This document shows positions 39,397-49,107 of a DNA stretch of 64,000 nt, one piece after another (position 1 is the stretch's first letter; each line of letters starts with the position of its first letter). This DNA comes from Polymorphobacter multimanifer. GTDB lineage: Bacteria > Pseudomonadota > Alphaproteobacteria > Sphingomonadales > Sphingomonadaceae. The notes beneath the pieces were generated by a model. The model searched no databases. It had not been told where the DNA came from and was given only the letters and a program-made list of their open reading frames with translations. Both the position numbers and the translations under genes were made by a program. The stretch lies in contig NZ_JACIIV010000017.1 in NCBI RefSeq assembly GCF_014205635.1, positions 29,988 through 93,987 on the forward strand, written 5' to 3'.

Positions 39397-40785
39397 TCAG
39401 GCGCGGAGCAGCGGCTGGGTGAGGCAGTGGGGGCCGCCGTGCCATGCCCAGAGCTCGCGCGCCGGGAAGGTATCGACGATCAGCCCGTCCTTCTCCAGTG
39501 CCGCTTTGGTCATCGGGTTGCCCGCATAGGCGATGACGCGGCCGGGCCGGGCCTGCACCACGTTTGCCGCCTGGCGCCGCAGCTCGGGATAGACCGTCGC
39601 CATGAAATGCGCGAACACCGCCTGATCGCCTTCGGGGCTTGCGCCGCCGACAAAGGTGAACTTCCAGCCTTGCGTGCGAAGATAATCGACGAGCTTCATC
39701 TCGCCAAGATCTTCGGGGGTGCCGCTGCCGCGCTTCCACAGCTTCACCCGGCCGAATTCCTTGAGCATCTCGAGCGACTTCTCGGCATCTTCGGGATCGA
39801 TCATGCCCTGGGTGCGCGCACCACGGACGAAGCGGCTGAGCGGGTTTGTCTCGGCATGGGCCTGCTCGAGCAGCCAGGGCACGCAGAGCGCATGGCCGGG
39901 GGCCACTTGCGTGAAATAGGTGTCGAGGTGGAGCAGCAGCACGCGCAACTGCTGGACCGGGAACTCCAGCCCCGGCCGATCGGGGCGGATGAAATCCTGG
40001 CTGTAGGTCTGCACCGTCAGCACGTCGCAATCGAGCCGTTTGGCGAGCAGCGGCCCCATGCGCGGATCGGTGCGGTTGCCGGTGCCCAGCAGCAGCAGGT
40101 CGGGCCGGACGAACATGGCGTCGCCGCCTTCGATGGAAATGCCTTCGGACAGCGCGTCGAAGGCGATGGGATAATCCTTCAGTAGCGGCGAATGCGCATA
40201 GCAGAAGCGCAGCAGCATGTTCTCGCGGCGGCGGCGCCCCGAGGCGGAGCGGCACATCACCAGCCCGGCGGGTGCCATGAAGGCGCTGTCGCGCGTCCAC
40301 ATCGTGCTGAGCGTGGTATCGGCGTAGTGACGATAGTCGCCATCGTCGCGAAGCCGGTTGCGGATGGCGGGGTCACGGCCGAGGATGGTGGCGGCGGTCA
40401 CGCGGTCGGCATCGAGGCCGAGGCCCGGGAAGGCAGTGCGCAGCCAGGTTTCGAAAATGCCCGAGCGCCGTGTCGCGGCAATGGCGCCGGCAAGGGCATC
40501 GGCGACTTCGATCGTCTGCGCGCCCTGCGCCTTGAGAAGCCGTATCAGCCCGGCCTGCTGCTCGGTGGCAACCTCCATGTCCGATTCAAGGCCGGGAACG
40601 GCGTTTTCGGAGAGGCGGTCGAAGCCATCATCCTGCGGCACGATCGAGTGGACGAGGACGGTCTTGAGCGCGCCGATGTCCGAGCTGAGGAAGCGGCTTG
40701 CCCCAGTCTGGGCGAAGGAGGGGGCGGCGGCGAGGGCGGCGCCCGCTGCGACCCCGCCCATCAGCCCGCGCCTTGAGATTTCCAT
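39397..40785 (-). CDS. Tat-exported arginine deiminase/amidinotransferase-like protein
   Basis: 462 residues. The twin-arginine signal ([23 protein letters not shown]) predicts export as a folded protein. Motifs of the guanidine-modifying superfamily follow: WTRDSAF, EGGDAMF (acid pair), LLHLDTYFT (catalytic His) and a C-terminal Cys in [11 protein letters not shown], where arginine deiminases carry their nucleophile. It would hydrolyse arginine, or a related guanidine, to citrulline and ammonia. An exported location is unusual because ArcA is cytosolic. It lies next to an exported M28 peptidase that could supply substrate. Confidence 0.8.
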   Translation of the reverse strand: MEISRRGLMGGVAAGAALAAAPSFAQTGASRFLSSDIGALKTVLVHSIVPQDDGFDRLSENAVPGLESDMEVATEQQAGLIRLLKAQGAQTIEVADALAGAIAATRRSGIFETWLRTAFPGLGLDADRVTAATILGRDPAIRNRLRDDGDYRHYADTTLSTMWTRDSAFMAPAGLVMCRSASGRRRRENMLLRFCYAHSPLLKDYPIAFDALSEGISIEGGDAMFVRPDLLLLGTGNRTDPRMGPLLAKRLDCDVLTVQTYSQDFIRPDRPGLEFPVQQLRVLLLHLDTYFTQVAPGHALCVPWLLEQAHAETNPLSRFVRGARTQGMIDPEDAEKSLEMLKEFGRVKLWKRGSGTPEDLGEMKLVDYLRTQGWKFTFVGGASPEGDQAVFAHFMATVYPELRRQAANVVQARPGRVIAYAGNPMTKAALEKDGLIVDTFPARELWAWHGGPHCLTQPLLRA

Positions 40786-40809
40786 GCCCCTGCCCCCCGG
40801 TGTGCGCTG

Positions 40810-42450
40810 CTAGCGTTTCGCCTTGGCGGCGGTGGGGGCGAAACTGTCCCCGAAATAGTCCCCGGCGTACCACAGGGGTCGCTGTTTGCCATTGGCGACG
40901 CGGCGCACGATATCGGTGTTGAGGCGGGCGAACTTGGCCGCCGCGGTCCAGTCGAAGGGCTGGTTCAGGTCGTCGCCCAGCTCGTGATAGCGGTTGAGGC
41001 GGAAATCACGCTCGGCGGCACCGCAGGTCTGGCCGCCCTTGCTGTCGGAATGGCCGGTCTTGAGGAACACGGACGGAATGCCGGCGCGCACCATCGGATA
41101 ATGGTCCGAGCGGGTGAACACCGCTTCCTCGGGCTGCGGATCGGGGGAGACGGTGAGCCCCTCCCCGCGCGCGGCGGCGGTGACGGGGGCGATGAGCGTC
41201 GAGCGCTCGGCCCCGAAGGCGACGATATCGCCGAAATCGCATGAGAGGATCGGCATGTCGATGTTGACGACGCCGACCACCCGGCCGATCGGCAGCGTGG
41301 GGTTGCGGCTCCAGTAATCGGCGCCGAGCAGGCCGCTCTCTTCCGCGGTGGTGCCGAAAAAGAGGATGCTGCGTGCCGGGCGCTTGCCGCTGGCGATGAT
41401 GCGCGCCGTTTCGATCATGGTGGCGGTGCCGCCGGCATTGTCCATGGCGCCGTTGTAGATGTTGTCGGTGCCCGGCGGGGCATCGGCCTTGATGCCGATA
41501 TGGTCGGTATGCGCCTGCACCAGCACGATTTCCTGCGCCAGCCGAGGGTCGGCACCCGGCAGGAGGCCGAGCACATTGGGGCTGGTGATGCGCACGATCT
41601 TCTGGGCGCGGGTGATGGTGAGGGTGCCGGGGAGATCGAAGCCCTTGACCGGGCCCTTGGCGGCGGCTTCGAGCGCCTGCTGGAAGCTCATGGGTGCGCC
41701 TTCGAACAGCGCCACGGCGGCGCCCTCCCCGAGCGTGCCGCGCACCTTGAGTGCTGCGCCATCGCCGAGCGGCGCGCCATCGGGGCCGAGCATCGAGCGC
41801 GACGAGGCGCGGCCGCGCGACGCCACCTTGTCGAATGGAATCCGGCCCTGCTCCTGGAAGGTGCGGACCTGGATGAGGCCGACCGCGCCGTTCTGCACCG
41901 CGGTCACTGCCTTGCTGGTGCGCGCGAGATGGGCGGCGGTTTCGCTGTTCATGCCGGGGTGGGCGCCGCTGAGCGCCACCACGATCTTGCCGCGCACATC
42001 GATGCCGGCGAAATCGTCGATGCCGAGGCTGGTATCACGCAGGCCGAAGCCGACGAAGACCAGCGGCGCGGTGATGGTTTCGGCCCCTTCGACATTGCCG
42101 GGGGACATCACCAGGTCCTTGCCGTTGAGCCACTCGGTCTTGCGGCCACCGCGGGTGAGCACCATCGTCTCGCGGTCGCTCGAAAAGCTGCGTTCGGCAA
42201 AGCTGATGCGCTGGAACCAGCCCTCGCTGCCGGCCGGCTGCAGCCCGAGCGAGGCGAACTGCGAGGCCACATAGCGGGCGGCGATCTCGTGGCCACGCTG
42301 GCCGAGGCCACGGCCTTCGAGCAGATCGTCGGCGAGGAAGCGGACATGGCCTTCGAGCGCCTGGGCGAGCCGGTCGGGCTCGGCGGCGTTGCCGGGCGAA
42401 AAGAGGAGGCTGGCCGCTGCTGCGGCACCGAGAAAGGATGTTTTGCGCAT
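40810..42450 (-). CDS. Exported M28-family metallopeptidase
   Basis: 546 residues with a signal peptide (LGAAAAASLLFSPGNA). The M28 zinc motifs are the His in QAHTDHIG, the bridging Asp in GAMDNAGG and Glu-Glu in GTTAEESG; a PA-type insert domain lies before them (~130-290). Family members are aminopeptidases or glutamate-carboxypeptidase-like enzymes. It is probably periplasmic or outer-membrane associated. It is co-oriented with, and 24 bases from, the deiminase-like gene, and divergent from the M16 gene. Confidence 0.9.
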   Translation of the reverse strand: MRKTSFLGAAAAASLLFSPGNAAEPDRLAQALEGHVRFLADDLLEGRGLGQRGHEIAARYVASQFASLGLQPAGSEGWFQRISFAERSFSSDRETMVLTRGGRKTEWLNGKDLVMSPGNVEGAETITAPLVFVGFGLRDTSLGIDDFAGIDVRGKIVVALSGAHPGMNSETAAHLARTSKAVTAVQNGAVGLIQVRTFQEQGRIPFDKVASRGRASSRSMLGPDGAPLGDGAALKVRGTLGEGAAVALFEGAPMSFQQALEAAAKGPVKGFDLPGTLTITRAQKIVRITSPNVLGLLPGADPRLAQEIVLVQAHTDHIGIKADAPPGTDNIYNGAMDNAGGTATMIETARIIASGKRPARSILFFGTTAEESGLLGADYWSRNPTLPIGRVVGVVNIDMPILSCDFGDIVAFGAERSTLIAPVTAAARGEGLTVSPDPQPEEAVFTRSDHYPMVRAGIPSVFLKTGHSDSKGGQTCGAAERDFRLNRYHELGDDLNQPFDWTAAAKFARLNTDIVRRVANGKQRPLWYAGDYFGDSFAPTAAKAKR

Positions 42451-42510
42451 TGGAGAACGCTAGCAAGCACCTTAGGTGAGTGCAAACAGCTTGTTTATGC
42501 GGAGAGAGTG

Positions 42511-45318
42511 ATGCGGGTTCTGGTTGGTTTGGGGGTTGTGGCGACCCTGCTCTGCACGACGCCGCTCGCCGCCCAGACGACAGCAGTCCCGTTGGCCGAG
42601 CCGGCGCCGATTGCCGAGCTGGTGAAGGCAGTGGACATTCCCTACGAGGACTTCACGCTGAAGAACGGACTGCGGGTGATCGTGCACACCGATCGGAAGG
42701 CGCCGATCGTGGCGGTGAGCGTGTGGTATCACATCGGCTCGAAGGACGAGCCGGCGGGCAAGACCGGCTTTGCGCATCTGTTCGAGCATCTGATGTTCTA
42801 TGGCTCGGAGAACAACGACGGCGTGTTCTTCAAGAAGCTCGACAGCATCGGGGCGACGCAGCTCAACGGCACCACCTGGTTCGACCGCACCAACTATTTC
42901 GAGAATGTGCCGACACCCGCGCTCGAGCTGGCGCTGTTCGTGGAATCGGACCGGATGGGCTATCTGCTCGGTGCGGTGACGCAGGAGAAGCTCGATGCGC
43001 AGCGCGGCGTCGTGCAGAACGAGAAGCGGCAGGGGGACAATGCGCCGCTCGGGCTGACGCAATATGCGACCCTGAAGGCGCTGTTTCCGGAAGGGCACCC
43101 GTATCGGCACTCGACGATCGGCAGCATGGCCGACCTCGATGCGGCGAGCATGGACGATGTGCGCAGCTGGTTTCGTGCAAACTATGGCCCGAACAATGCC
43201 GTGGTGGTGCTGGCCGGGGACATCGATGCGGCTGCCGCGCGGCCACTGATGGAACGCTATTTCGGCGCCATCCCGCGCGGGCCGGAGGTGAAGCGCATCC
43301 CGGCGCCGGTGCCGCGCTGGACGACCACGCGCAGCGAGACGCTGAACGACACGATTCCGACGCCGCGCCTTTCGCGGACCTGGACGCTGCCGGGGCAGAC
43401 CGATGCGCAATCGACGCTCGCGGACATTGCGCTGACGGTGCTCGCGGGCGGTGCCTCGTCGCGGCTCTACAATGATCTGGTGCGCGACCGGAAGCTGGCA
43501 GTGAGCGTCAACGGCGGCGCGCAAGCCTATGAGAAGGTGGGCTGGGGCTCGATCAACGTCACGCTGGCGCCGGGTGCGGACCCGGCGGCGGTGGAGGCGC
43601 TGCTCGATGCCGCGGTGTCGACCTTCCTGCGCGAGGGGCCTACCGAGGACGAGCTGGCGCGCGTTGCCAGCCGTGCGGTGGCGGGCACCATCCGCGGGCT
43701 GGAGGCGGTAGGCGGCTTCGGCGGCAAGGCGGCGACGCTGGCCGAAGGGGCGCTTTATGCGGGCGATCCGGGCTTCTTCAAGACCGACCTCGCTCGCTAT
43801 GCCGAGGCCACGCCGGCAGCGGTGCGCGATGCGGCGCGCGAATGGCTGGCGCGCGGGGACTATCGGCAGACGGTAATGCCGGGTGCCCGCCCTGCGGCCG
43901 AGGAATCGGCACTCCGCGCCGCCACCACGGCAGCGCCGGCCGCGGCGCCGATCGCGCGCGTCGCGCGGATGCCCGAGCCGGCGGTGACGGGCCTGCCGGT
44001 GCTCGCCGCCCCGGTGATCGAGCGGGCGACGCTGGCCAATGGCATGAAGGTGGCGCTCGCCACGCGCGATGCGGTGCCGACGGTGCGCATCCTGGCGAGC
44101 TTCGAGGGCGGGCGGGCCTCGGACGATCCGGCGCGGCCGGGGCTGGCGACAATGGCTGCGGCACTGATGGACGAAGGCGCCGGCGGCCGCAGCGCCACCG
44201 CGATTGCCGAGGCGCGCGAGCGGCTGGGCGCCAGCATGGGTGCCGGCGTGGGGCAGGACCGGATCGCGGTCAGCCTCGATGCGCTCAAGCCCAATCTCGA
44301 TGCGTCGATGGCGCTCTTCGCCGACATGACCCGGCGTCCGGAATTTCCGGCGGCCGAGACCGAGCGGGTGCGCGGCCAGATCCTCACCGGCATCGCCCGC
44401 GAGCTGACCACGCCGGCGAGCATTGCCGGCCGCCTGCTGCCCGCCGAGCTGTATGGCGCCAGCCATCCCTATGGCCTGCCGACGACCGGCACCGTCGACA
44501 GCGTCAAGGCGATCGGCGTTGCCGAGCTGAGAGCCTGGCACGCGCGCTGGGTCCGGCCGGACAATGGCGAGTTCTTCGTGGTGGGTGACATCACCATGGC
44601 GGAGCTGAAGCCGCTCCTAGAACGGCATTTCGGGGACTGGCAGCCGCCGGCCACGCCGCGCGGCCTTGCGGCCGTGCCGGTGGCGTCGATTGCCACCAGC
44701 CCGAAGATCATCTTTGTCGATCGGCCCGGCAGCCCGCAAAGCTATATCCGCGGCGGCGTGCTGCTGCCGCTGAGCGGGCGCGACGATCCGATTGCCTTGC
44801 AGGCCGCCAACAGCGTGCTCGGCGGGCTCACCTCGTCGCGGCTCAACACCAATATCCGCGAGACGAAGAACTGGGCCTATGGCGTCGGCTCGATCGTCAC
44901 CGACCCCAGCGGCCAGCTCAGCTTGCAGATCGTGGCGCCAGTGCAATCGGACCGCACCGGCGATGCACTGGCGGCGATGATCGCCGATGTCGCGGCGCTG
45001 GGCAGCGGGTCCCGCCCGCTCACCGATGCCGAGCGCGCCGAGGCGATCGACGGCAGCATCCGCTCGCTGCCCGGCAGCTTCGAGAGCGGCAATGCGCTGC
45101 TCGGCGCGCTCGCCAAGAACGCCGTGCTCGGCCGGCCCGACGATTACCACGCGCGGCTGACCGACCGGCTGCAGGCGCTGACCACCGCCGAGCTGAACGA
45201 ATCCGCCAAGCTGCTCTCGACCGACCATTTCACCTGGGTCGTGGTGGGAGAGGCGAAGACGGTGCTGCCGCAACTCGAGAAGCTCGGCCTTCCGGTCGAG
45301 GTGCGCACCCTGCAATAG
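42511..45318 (+). CDS. Two-domain M16-family zinc peptidase (pitrilysin type)
   Basis: ATG 42511 follows GGAGAGAG and gives 935 residues with a signal peptide ending near AAQ. The N-terminal M16 unit has the inverted zinc motif HLFEH (residues 89-93) and a downstream Glu in VQNEKRQ. The second unit (~500-900) has no zinc motif and completes the clam-shell chamber. Such fused proteins degrade peptides in the periplasm. A 60-base divergent gap separates it from the M28 gene. Confidence 0.92.
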   Translation: MRVLVGLGVVATLLCTTPLAAQTTAVPLAEPAPIAELVKAVDIPYEDFTLKNGLRVIVHTDRKAPIVAVSVWYHIGSKDEPAGKTGFAHLFEHLMFYGSENNDGVFFKKLDSIGATQLNGTTWFDRTNYFENVPTPALELALFVESDRMGYLLGAVTQEKLDAQRGVVQNEKRQGDNAPLGLTQYATLKALFPEGHPYRHSTIGSMADLDAASMDDVRSWFRANYGPNNAVVVLAGDIDAAAARPLMERYFGAIPRGPEVKRIPAPVPRWTTTRSETLNDTIPTPRLSRTWTLPGQTDAQSTLADIALTVLAGGASSRLYNDLVRDRKLAVSVNGGAQAYEKVGWGSINVTLAPGADPAAVEALLDAAVSTFLREGPTEDELARVASRAVAGTIRGLEAVGGFGGKAATLAEGALYAGDPGFFKTDLARYAEATPAAVRDAAREWLARGDYRQTVMPGARPAAEESALRAATTAAPAAAPIARVARMPEPAVTGLPVLAAPVIERATLANGMKVALATRDAVPTVRILASFEGGRASDDPARPGLATMAAALMDEGAGGRSATAIAEARERLGASMGAGVGQDRIAVSLDALKPNLDASMALFADMTRRPEFPAAETERVRGQILTGIARELTTPASIAGRLLPAELYGASHPYGLPTTGTVDSVKAIGVAELRAWHARWVRPDNGEFFVVGDITMAELKPLLERHFGDWQPPATPRGLAAVPVASIATSPKIIFVDRPGSPQSYIRGGVLLPLSGRDDPIALQAANSVLGGLTSSRLNTNIRETKNWAYGVGSIVTDPSGQLSLQIVAPVQSDRTGDALAAMIADVAALGSGSRPLTDAERAEAIDGSIRSLPGSFESGNALLGALAKNAVLGRPDDYHARLTDRLQALTTAELNESAKLLSTDHFTWVVVGEAKTVLPQLEKLGLPVEVRTLQ

Positions 45319-45325
45319 CGCGGGG

Positions 45326-46606
45326 TTACTCAGGCAGCAGAGGCCGCCCTTCGAAGCGCGCGACGGCATGCTCCACCACCTTGCCAAGCGCCTCGTCGGA
45401 GAAGAAGCCGCCGGGGATCAGGCAGGTCTCGATGAGCACCCGGCGGAAAGCTGCAAAGGTTTCGGGATCGGGGGGCACCGGGCGCTGCCAGAAGGCATCG
45501 AGCCCGTCCTGGAAGGTGATGTCGGCAATGTCGTACACCGCATGGCCGAGGACGACGACCGGCACCCCCATCGCCAGCCCCAGCGTGCCGGTGGTGCTGT
45601 TGATCGTCACGATGCCGCGCGACAGCCGGGCGAGCCGCTCGATATCGCCGAACGCCAGATAGTCCACCCGGTCGGCAACGCCGAAACGCTCGGCGATGTC
45701 GCGCGTCTCCTGTTCCCAGTTGCGCACGCCATTGTCGAGCGGATGCTCCTTGACCACCAGCCGCACGCCCGGTGCTGCGTGCGCGGCGAAGGAGCCGAGC
45801 ACGGCCTTGAGCGCATCGGCAATGCCCACAAAGGGTGAATGCATCCGGATCTGCGCATCCGAATCGAGCTGCAACGGAAACAGGAAGAATGCCTGGTTCT
45901 GCGCCTCGATCCGCGCCGCCATGGCAGCGCCGGCAGCGTTGCGCGCCTTCTGCCGCAGCAGCTTGCGTGACCAGCCCGCGCCCTCGACGAGCGGATGCCA
46001 GGGGCGATGATTGCTCCAGTGCGGATAGTGCCAGCGGCTGAGGACATCGCCGAGATTGTAGACAAGACCCTCGATCGCGCGCCGCCGGAACGAAGACAGC
46101 ACCTTGCGATGCTCGGGCACCGGTGGCAGCGACGCCGCGGTACGGCGGTACCAGTCCGGATCGCGCGGCAGCGAGGAGTTGCCGTTGACACCGCCGCGCT
46201 CCATCGTCACCCAGTCGGGCCGGATATAACCTTCTTCGAAAACATGTACCGCCACGCCCAGATCCCGGCAGATGCGGATGGCGGCCATGTGATGATCACG
46301 GCAATCGCCGAACAGCATCACATCGGTCACCGCGTGCGCGCCGACCATCGACGTGAACGCAGCCGGCCAGTCTTCGAGCGTGCCACAATAATCGATCCCG
46401 CCCGAAAGCCGCCAGAAGACACGGTCCCCGCCGTTGAAGTTGACCTTGTGGACGGTGTGGCCGGCCTGCATCAGCCTTTGCCCCAGCCGCCGGAACATGG
46501 GGCCCATCAGCCCCTGCAGCAGCAGCACGCTGCGCGACGGGAGGGCGGTCAGGGATGCAGGAGCCGCCACGCTTTCAACGAGCGACATAGGGGGTCGGGC
46601 AAGCAT
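45326..46606 (-). CDS. kpsS: Capsule polysaccharide export/Kdo transferase KpsS-like
   Basis: 426 residues of the capsule polysaccharide synthesis family: LLLQGLMGPMFRRLG near the N-terminus, VFEEGYIRPDWVTME, FPLQLDSD--I, LVVKEHPLDNG and INSTTGTLGLAMGVPVVVLG. KpsS adds the first beta-Kdo of the capsule linker to lyso-phosphatidylglycerol at the inner face of the membrane. Kdo synthesis genes and kpsC follow within ~8 kb on the opposite strand, supporting the assignment. M1 (46606) has a GGAA site; M7 is an alternative. Confidence 0.88.
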   Translation of the reverse strand: MLARPPMSLVESVAAPASLTALPSRSVLLLQGLMGPMFRRLGQRLMQAGHTVHKVNFNGGDRVFWRLSGGIDYCGTLEDWPAAFTSMVGAHAVTDVMLFGDCRDHHMAAIRICRDLGVAVHVFEEGYIRPDWVTMERGGVNGNSSLPRDPDWYRRTAASLPPVPEHRKVLSSFRRRAIEGLVYNLGDVLSRWHYPHWSNHRPWHPLVEGAGWSRKLLRQKARNAAGAAMAARIEAQNQAFFLFPLQLDSDAQIRMHSPFVGIADALKAVLGSFAAHAAPGVRLVVKEHPLDNGVRNWEQETRDIAERFGVADRVDYLAFGDIERLARLSRGIVTINSTTGTLGLAMGVPVVVLGHAVYDIADITFQDGLDAFWQRPVPPDPETFAAFRRVLIETCLIPGGFFSDEALGKVVEHAVARFEGRPLLPE

Positions 46607-46799
46607 CGTTCAAGGTTCCGCAACAATCTTACTGCAGGGGGCCGGTAACCATAGCCACAGTCGTTGCCGTTGGAAAAGCGATATCGGTCGCCGCAACCAG
46701 GCTGCAAGGGGGCTGGCGTGATGACAAGATATGGTCGTGTCGCTATGCAGGCCGACCGCGAGCGGATGCAGCGCGCACGGTCTGGAGCACGCCGCAGGC

Positions 46800-48230
46800 A
46801 TGGAACTGGCATCGATTCTGGCAGCCATGCTGGCAACCGCGCTGCTCGCCGACAGGGCGGTACGGCCGCGCGCGCGCGGGCGTGGCCGAAGTGCAGCCGG
46901 CACCGCCATGCTGGCGCTGATGACGATGGCGCTGTTCGGCGGCTTTCTCGCGCTCAGCGGGCATGTGATCGCAGCGGCGCTGTTTGCGTCGCTTCTGGTT
47001 GCAGCGCTGGCGCTCGTGTCCAACGCCAAGAACGCCGTGCTCGGCGAGCCGCTGCTGTTTTCCGACCTGGCGCTGCTGGGCGCGGTCTTCCGCCACCCGC
47101 AATTCTATGTGTCGGCGCTGCACCGGTGGCAGATCCTGCTGCTTGGCGGCGGCGCTGTGCTGCTGGTGGCGCTGCTCGCTGCGGCGTTTGTGCCGGCGGC
47201 CGCTCCGCATGTCATCGGCGGTGCCGTGGCGGCGGCCGCGCTCGCCGCGCTCTGGCTGCTGCAGCATCTCGCCCCGATCGCGGTGGTGCCCGACACCCAT
47301 GCCAATGTCGGCCGCCACGGCCTGCTGCCCACGCTGTTGCTGCACGGCCTTGAATGGCGGCGCGCGACCGATCCGCCACCATGCACCGCGCCGCCGGTCG
47401 AGACCGACATTTCGCTGATCGTCATCGTCCAGTGCGAATCCTTTGCCGATCCGGTGGAGCTCTATGGCGATGCCGCCCTCGCCCTGCCCGGCCTCGCGCG
47501 TGCCAGGGCCGGCGCCAGCCGCTGGGGAAAGCTGCTCGTGTCGGGCTTCGGCGCTTATACGATGCGCACCGAATATGGCGTGCTGTTCGGCCGCAGCGAG
47601 GCCGAGCTCGGCTTTCGCCGCTTCGATCCCTTCCTCACCGCCATCGGCGAGGCCAGCCATGCCCTGCCCGCCCGGCTCGGACCGAAGCGCTGGCGGCGGC
47701 TGTTCGTCCACCCGCACGACATGCGCTTTTACGGCCGCGACCGGATCATGCCCGCCGCAGGTTTCGACGAGCTCATCGGCGAGGCCGGCTTCCCCCCTCC
47801 CGGTGCGGGCGAGGGCCGCTATGTCAGCGATGCCGCGATCACCGACCGAATCATCGCGCTGGCCGGCGCCGCGCGCACCCCCATGCTCATCCATGCCGTG
47901 ACGATCGAGAATCACGGCCCCTGGCCACCCGGGCCGGCCAGCGACGCGCAGCAGCAGGGCGCATGGCTGCCGCTGGTGCGCCGGAGCGACGCGATGCTGA
48001 CGGCGCTCGCCGACGCGCTGCAGGGGCTCGGCCGGCCGGCACTGCTCGTCTTCTACGGCGATCATCGGCCCAGCATCCCCGGCGTGTCGATGCCCGGCGG
48101 GGAGCGGCACACCCCCTATGTCATCCTCCGCTTCCACGCCGATGCCGGCTCCGGCAGGAGCGATGGCGGCCCGCAGGACCTGACCCCGGCCGAGCTTCAC
48201 CACGCCATCCTGGCAGAACTCGCGCGCTGA
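46800..48230 (+). CDS. Membrane phosphoglycerol transferase-like protein (LTA synthase/sulfatase superfamily)
   Basis: 476 residues from ATG 46800 (ATG 46731 is an upstream alternative; neither has a clear ribosome-binding site). About four to five hydrophobic helices occupy residues 1-170, followed by an alkaline-phosphatase-fold domain with VQCESFADP, the likely nucleophile Thr in GAYTMRTEYGVLFG, IENHGPW and FYGDHRPS as metal-binding elements. This is the architecture of lipoteichoic acid synthase and OpgB. It may add phosphoglycerol to a periplasmic or capsule-linked glycan. It is divergent from kpsS across a short gap. Confidence 0.78.
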   Translation: MELASILAAMLATALLADRAVRPRARGRGRSAAGTAMLALMTMALFGGFLALSGHVIAAALFASLLVAALALVSNAKNAVLGEPLLFSDLALLGAVFRHPQFYVSALHRWQILLLGGGAVLLVALLAAAFVPAAAPHVIGGAVAAAALAALWLLQHLAPIAVVPDTHANVGRHGLLPTLLLHGLEWRRATDPPPCTAPPVETDISLIVIVQCESFADPVELYGDAALALPGLARARAGASRWGKLLVSGFGAYTMRTEYGVLFGRSEAELGFRRFDPFLTAIGEASHALPARLGPKRWRRLFVHPHDMRFYGRDRIMPAAGFDELIGEAGFPPPGAGEGRYVSDAAITDRIIALAGAARTPMLIHAVTIENHGPWPPGPASDAQQQGAWLPLVRRSDAMLTALADALQGLGRPALLVFYGDHRPSIPGVSMPGGERHTPYVILRFHADAGSGRSDGGPQDLTPAELHHAILAELAR

Positions 48231-48441
48231 AACCGCGGCGGGCGTCACAAGTTCCAGCAGCTGCAAAAACAATCTGGAGCAGTGGACGCGTCGCCTGTCA
48301 CAAAATCGTAATTTTCGCTTGATTCCCCTGTCCCGTTTATTGCCGTTTTTTACCAACCGGGTTCACTGTTGCTGAATTGCCGCAGCGCAGAACCGCTCTG
48401 CCGGACCTTCCTTGACAGCTTCAGGCGCTTCCTGTTGAACC

Positions 48442-49107
48442 ATGACCATGCTGTCCGATGGTGTATCTCGAGTAAGGCTCTTTCGAAATCCGTGGCTTGA
48501 ACGGCTCACGGTGCTGTCCTTTCCGGGATTCGTCGGCCTGTGGTCGGTCGCCATCCCGGTCATCTTCTGGGTGGCCTGGGGGTCGGCGGGGGTCTTGCAG
48601 GCGAGCGCCATGGTGCTCGGCGGCCTGCTGTTCTGGTCCTTGACCGAATATGTTCTTCATCGCCATGTCTTCCACTGGAAATCCGACTGGCCGCCGCTCG
48701 CTGCGCTGCTGTTCATGATCCATGGCAATCACCATGCCGTGCCCAATGATCCGCTGCGCAACCTGATGCCGCCGCTGGTCAGCATTCCGGTGCATCTGCT
48801 GTTCTTCCTGTCCTTCGACGCACTGATGGGCCCGACAGGCATCTGGTTCTTTGCCGGGTTCATCATCGGCTATGTCAGCTATGATTTCGTGCATTACACG
48901 ACTCACCAGTGGCCCGGTCGCACGCGGCTCGGCAAGCTGTTGAAGCGCAATCACATGCGCCATCATTTCGCCCGGACCGAAGGCAATTATGCGATCACCG
49001 CGATGTTCTGGGACCGTGCCTTCGGCACCCGGATCGATCGGCGGAACGAGGAGCAGCGCGAAGGCCGGGTGGCTGCCCGCATCGATCAGCAGGAGTCGGT
49101 GTCCTGA
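48442..49107 (+). CDS. Fatty acid hydroxylase / sterol desaturase-family membrane di-iron enzyme
   Basis: 221 residues with four hydrophobic segments and the full set of His boxes: HRHVFH, HGNHH, HYTTHQ and HMRHH. These ligate a di-iron centre in fatty acid 2-hydroxylases. In a sphingolipid-making bacterium it could 2-hydroxylate the ceramide acyl chain; that host link is inferred. A TTGACA lies at 48412-48417 without a good -10. Its last 22 bases overlap the convergent HAD gene. Confidence 0.85.
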   Translation: MTMLSDGVSRVRLFRNPWLERLTVLSFPGFVGLWSVAIPVIFWVAWGSAGVLQASAMVLGGLLFWSLTEYVLHRHVFHWKSDWPPLAALLFMIHGNHHAVPNDPLRNLMPPLVSIPVHLLFFLSFDALMGPTGIWFFAGFIIGYVSYDFVHYTTHQWPGRTRLGKLLKRNHMRHHFARTEGNYAITAMFWDRAFGTRIDRRNEEQREGRVAARIDQQESVS

